Assembly (NCBI GenBank): GCA_001179505.1 | Contig: CDMY01000507.1 | Span: 39,471-61,949 of the forward strand | Length of the DNA: 22,479 nucleotides | Direction of reading: 5' to 3' | From: Vitrella brassicaformis | Lineage: Eukaryota; Sar; Vitrellaceae | In this document: piece after piece, positions 20,809 through 22,479 of the stretch | How positions within the stretch are numbered: the stretch's first letter is position 1 | Layout of the letters: every line of letters begins with the position of its first letter | Position numbers and translations under genes: made by a program | Notes under the pieces: generated by a model | The model's database searches: none | Told to the model about the DNA's origin: nothing | What the model saw: only the letters and a program-made list of their open reading frames with translations

Positions 20809-22479
20809 TTAATCGGCCCTCCCTCCCTTCTTGCCCCACCTGCTACGGGCCATCACCGCATCCTTGTGCCGTTGGATGCGATCGCCCTCGCGCGCCACCT
20901 TCTTGATGAATGTCTTGACTTTGTCCTTGAAGTCTCTGTGCCGCTTGTGGGCCGCATCGCTCGCGGTGGCATGGGGTCCGATGTTCTTCATGGTCTCATG
21001 CAGCTGCGCTCTGTCGTGCACGTTCTTGTCGCCAAGTATCTCGGCATAGAATGCATCGGCCTTGCGGCGCGCATCGGCCCCGCTGATGGCGTTCTGCTTC
21101 TTGAGCAGCCCATCTGCCGTGGCGATATCGGGAGGCTCCTTGCAGAGGGCGTCGTAGATGGCAGCGAAGCATCGCCGCTCAGGGGTCACCATGAGCGTGA
21201 CGTAGTCGGCAATCAGCTGCACCTCAAAATCAGTAGTATAGACATTCTGAACAGACAAAGAAACACATGCCCATGCGATGCGCCCAATGAGATGCGACTG
21301 GCTGTGCATGGCAGCATACCTATTTCGGCGAGGACCCCGCCTCTGTCGCCGTGGCCTGCTCCGACTCAACATCTACACCCACCTGAGCCCACCACACAGA
21401 CAATTGCACACACATGCTGAGCTGACGAGCGTTGCGCAGTGCTGGTGCATCCATCCATCGATGTTGACAACGCACCCGGTGACTGTCGCCTTGTTGGTGC
21501 TGAGGTGAACCCACACTGGGCTGCCTGTGGCGCTTCTTGCCCCGCCCCCGCGGCTCAGAGCGGCCGGTGTGCCGTCGGCCCTCGAAGCCTATAGGCATGC
21601 TCGCGTCTGGCTTGGTGTGGTATGGCATGCCGGGGACGAGGCTGTCGGCGTACTGGGGGTGGCCAGGCGAGTAGAGGGGCAGGGGGCCGAGAGATGGGTG
21701 GTGTGGGAAGGACGGGGGAGGGGGCGGGGGGCCGAGTAGAGAGGGAAGGGGAAAATCATGGGCAGCAAAGGGCATCATGGGCGGGGGAAAATCATGGGCA
21801 GCAGAGGGCATCATGGGCGGGTAGGGCTCACGCATCTGACCACACTGAAACATGGTGCACACGACACGACAAGGGGGAATGGTGGATGTCTGTCTGAACA
21901 TATTTATTATGCGGTCTTGTCAGTCTGAGTGGTCGGGCTCACCTGATTTGCACGTAGTTGTTCGAGCTGTGCGACAAGACCACTAAACTGACTCTCCTGA
22001 CCACAAATATCCGACACATGTCATGTCGTCTGCGTGATGCCCGTGTCACGTGTGAGGCCCTTACCAGTTGCTGCTGTCGAGCCATCAGGTCGAACTGTCG
22101 CCCCTCCGGCTGAGCAGTCGGCATCGCAGCGCCAGCCGAGCCCCCGGCGGCCGTCGTGTTCTCTGCACACACAGACACACGCACTCAAACACACATTCGT
22201 GGCCCCTTCCCTTGTGGGCTGGCTAGACGCCTGGGCTGCGTACCGTCAAGAGGTCTTCCCCATGTGTCGTGCATGGTCGTGATGTAGTTGCTTTGGAGGC
22301 GCTCGATGGGCATTCGGCGGTTCTTGCCGTCGCCGATGGGCTCCCACCGCAGAACCTCGAACGGCTAGTCGTGCTGCACACACACACACACACACACACA
22401 GATGGCCACAGATGCGCATTCGTTGGTTCGTGTGTACCCACCCACCCCCCCTCCCTACCTCCTTGGCAGCCCCTCCGCC
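20809..22479 (-). CDS. Hypothetical protein, 3' part, proline-rich middle, in-frame TAG at a splice junction
   Basis: The gene runs off the right edge. Exons by phase: 22479-22459 (partial), 22364-22244, 22162-22065, 21996-21943, 21844-21515, 21382-21320 and 21246-20809 (TAA). First, a conserved-looking block (LRWEPIGDGKNRRMPIERLQ). Then a short coiled-coil-like segment (ESQFSGLVAQLEQLRANQ). Then a proline-rich part with two near copies of PPMMP.AAHDFP, poly-Pro, and a basic GRGKKRHRQ. Then an acidic segment. The final 145 residues are charged and helical, ending in a Lys/Arg-rich tail (ARSRWGKKGGRAD). The exon 21382-21320 ends in TAG exactly before the donor GTATGC, while the last exon is open in the phase that needs that codon to be sense. 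Either the protein stops at 21320, or this is a two-gene or mutated arrangement. The acceptor of 22364-22244 is also TAG; the nearby CAG would bring in a stop. No family is recognised. Confidence 0.55.
22378..22400. repeat. (CA)n microsatellite in an intron
   Basis: An uninterrupted CA run lies just upstream (minus strand) of the acceptor for the exon 22364-22244. On the transcript it reads (TG)n and takes the place of a pyrimidine tract. Confidence 0.85.

Noticed and set aside
20797-21420. 207-codon plus-strand open frame
   Set aside because: It is antisense to the last exon of the minus-strand gene ending at 20809, has no splice or start support, and is explained by GC-rich third positions on the other strand.
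20809-22479. TAG reassigned as a sense codon
   Set aside because: About 6.7 kb of confidently phased E1 and Der coding sequence has no in-frame TAG, TAA or TGA. Reassignment would be expected to leave TAG codons there.

Overview
The window looks like nuclear DNA of an intron-dense protist, most likely a chromerid-type alveolate (Vitrella-like). That placement is inference. It rests on very short introns (about 55-140 nt) whose 3' ends are often (TG)n followed by CAG, many CATC/GATG and CA/TG simple repeats inside introns, high GC at third codon positions, a ciliary dynein-assembly gene, and a ubiquitin E1 whose N-terminus resembles the two-part leader used to enter complex red plastids. All coding joins below were made by hand from splice sites and reading phase; no transcript or database was consulted.

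Layout. 1-3778: no confident gene. It holds isolated exon-like pieces on both strands (434-493 plus; 1065-1777 and 2269-2751 minus), some with incompatible phases. 3793-4497 minus: a single-exon, probably secreted acidic protein. 4571-4726 plus: a near-identical partial copy of the first exon of the DNAAF6 gene. 5365-8114 minus: a nine-exon unknown protein of about 690 residues. 8508-9552 plus: a six-exon DNAAF6/PIH1D3 homologue (228 aa). 9726-14622 minus: a 12-exon ubiquitin-activating enzyme E1 (1312 aa). 14807-20246 plus: a 29-exon Der/EngA double GTPase (928 aa). 20809-22479 minus: the 3' part of an unknown gene with a proline-rich middle and an in-frame TAG exactly at a splice junction.

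The E1 and Der genes are divergent and share a 184-bp upstream region containing a nested inverted repeat. Both are candidates for organelle work. E1 carries a signal peptide followed by a basic, Pro/Ser/Arg-rich stretch, the pattern expected for a periplastid (SELMA) enzyme. Der carries an Arg-rich leader without a signal peptide, more like a mitochondrial presequence. DNAAF6 converges on E1, and Der converges on the unknown 3' gene. DNAAF6 implies a flagellated stage with axonemal dynein arms.
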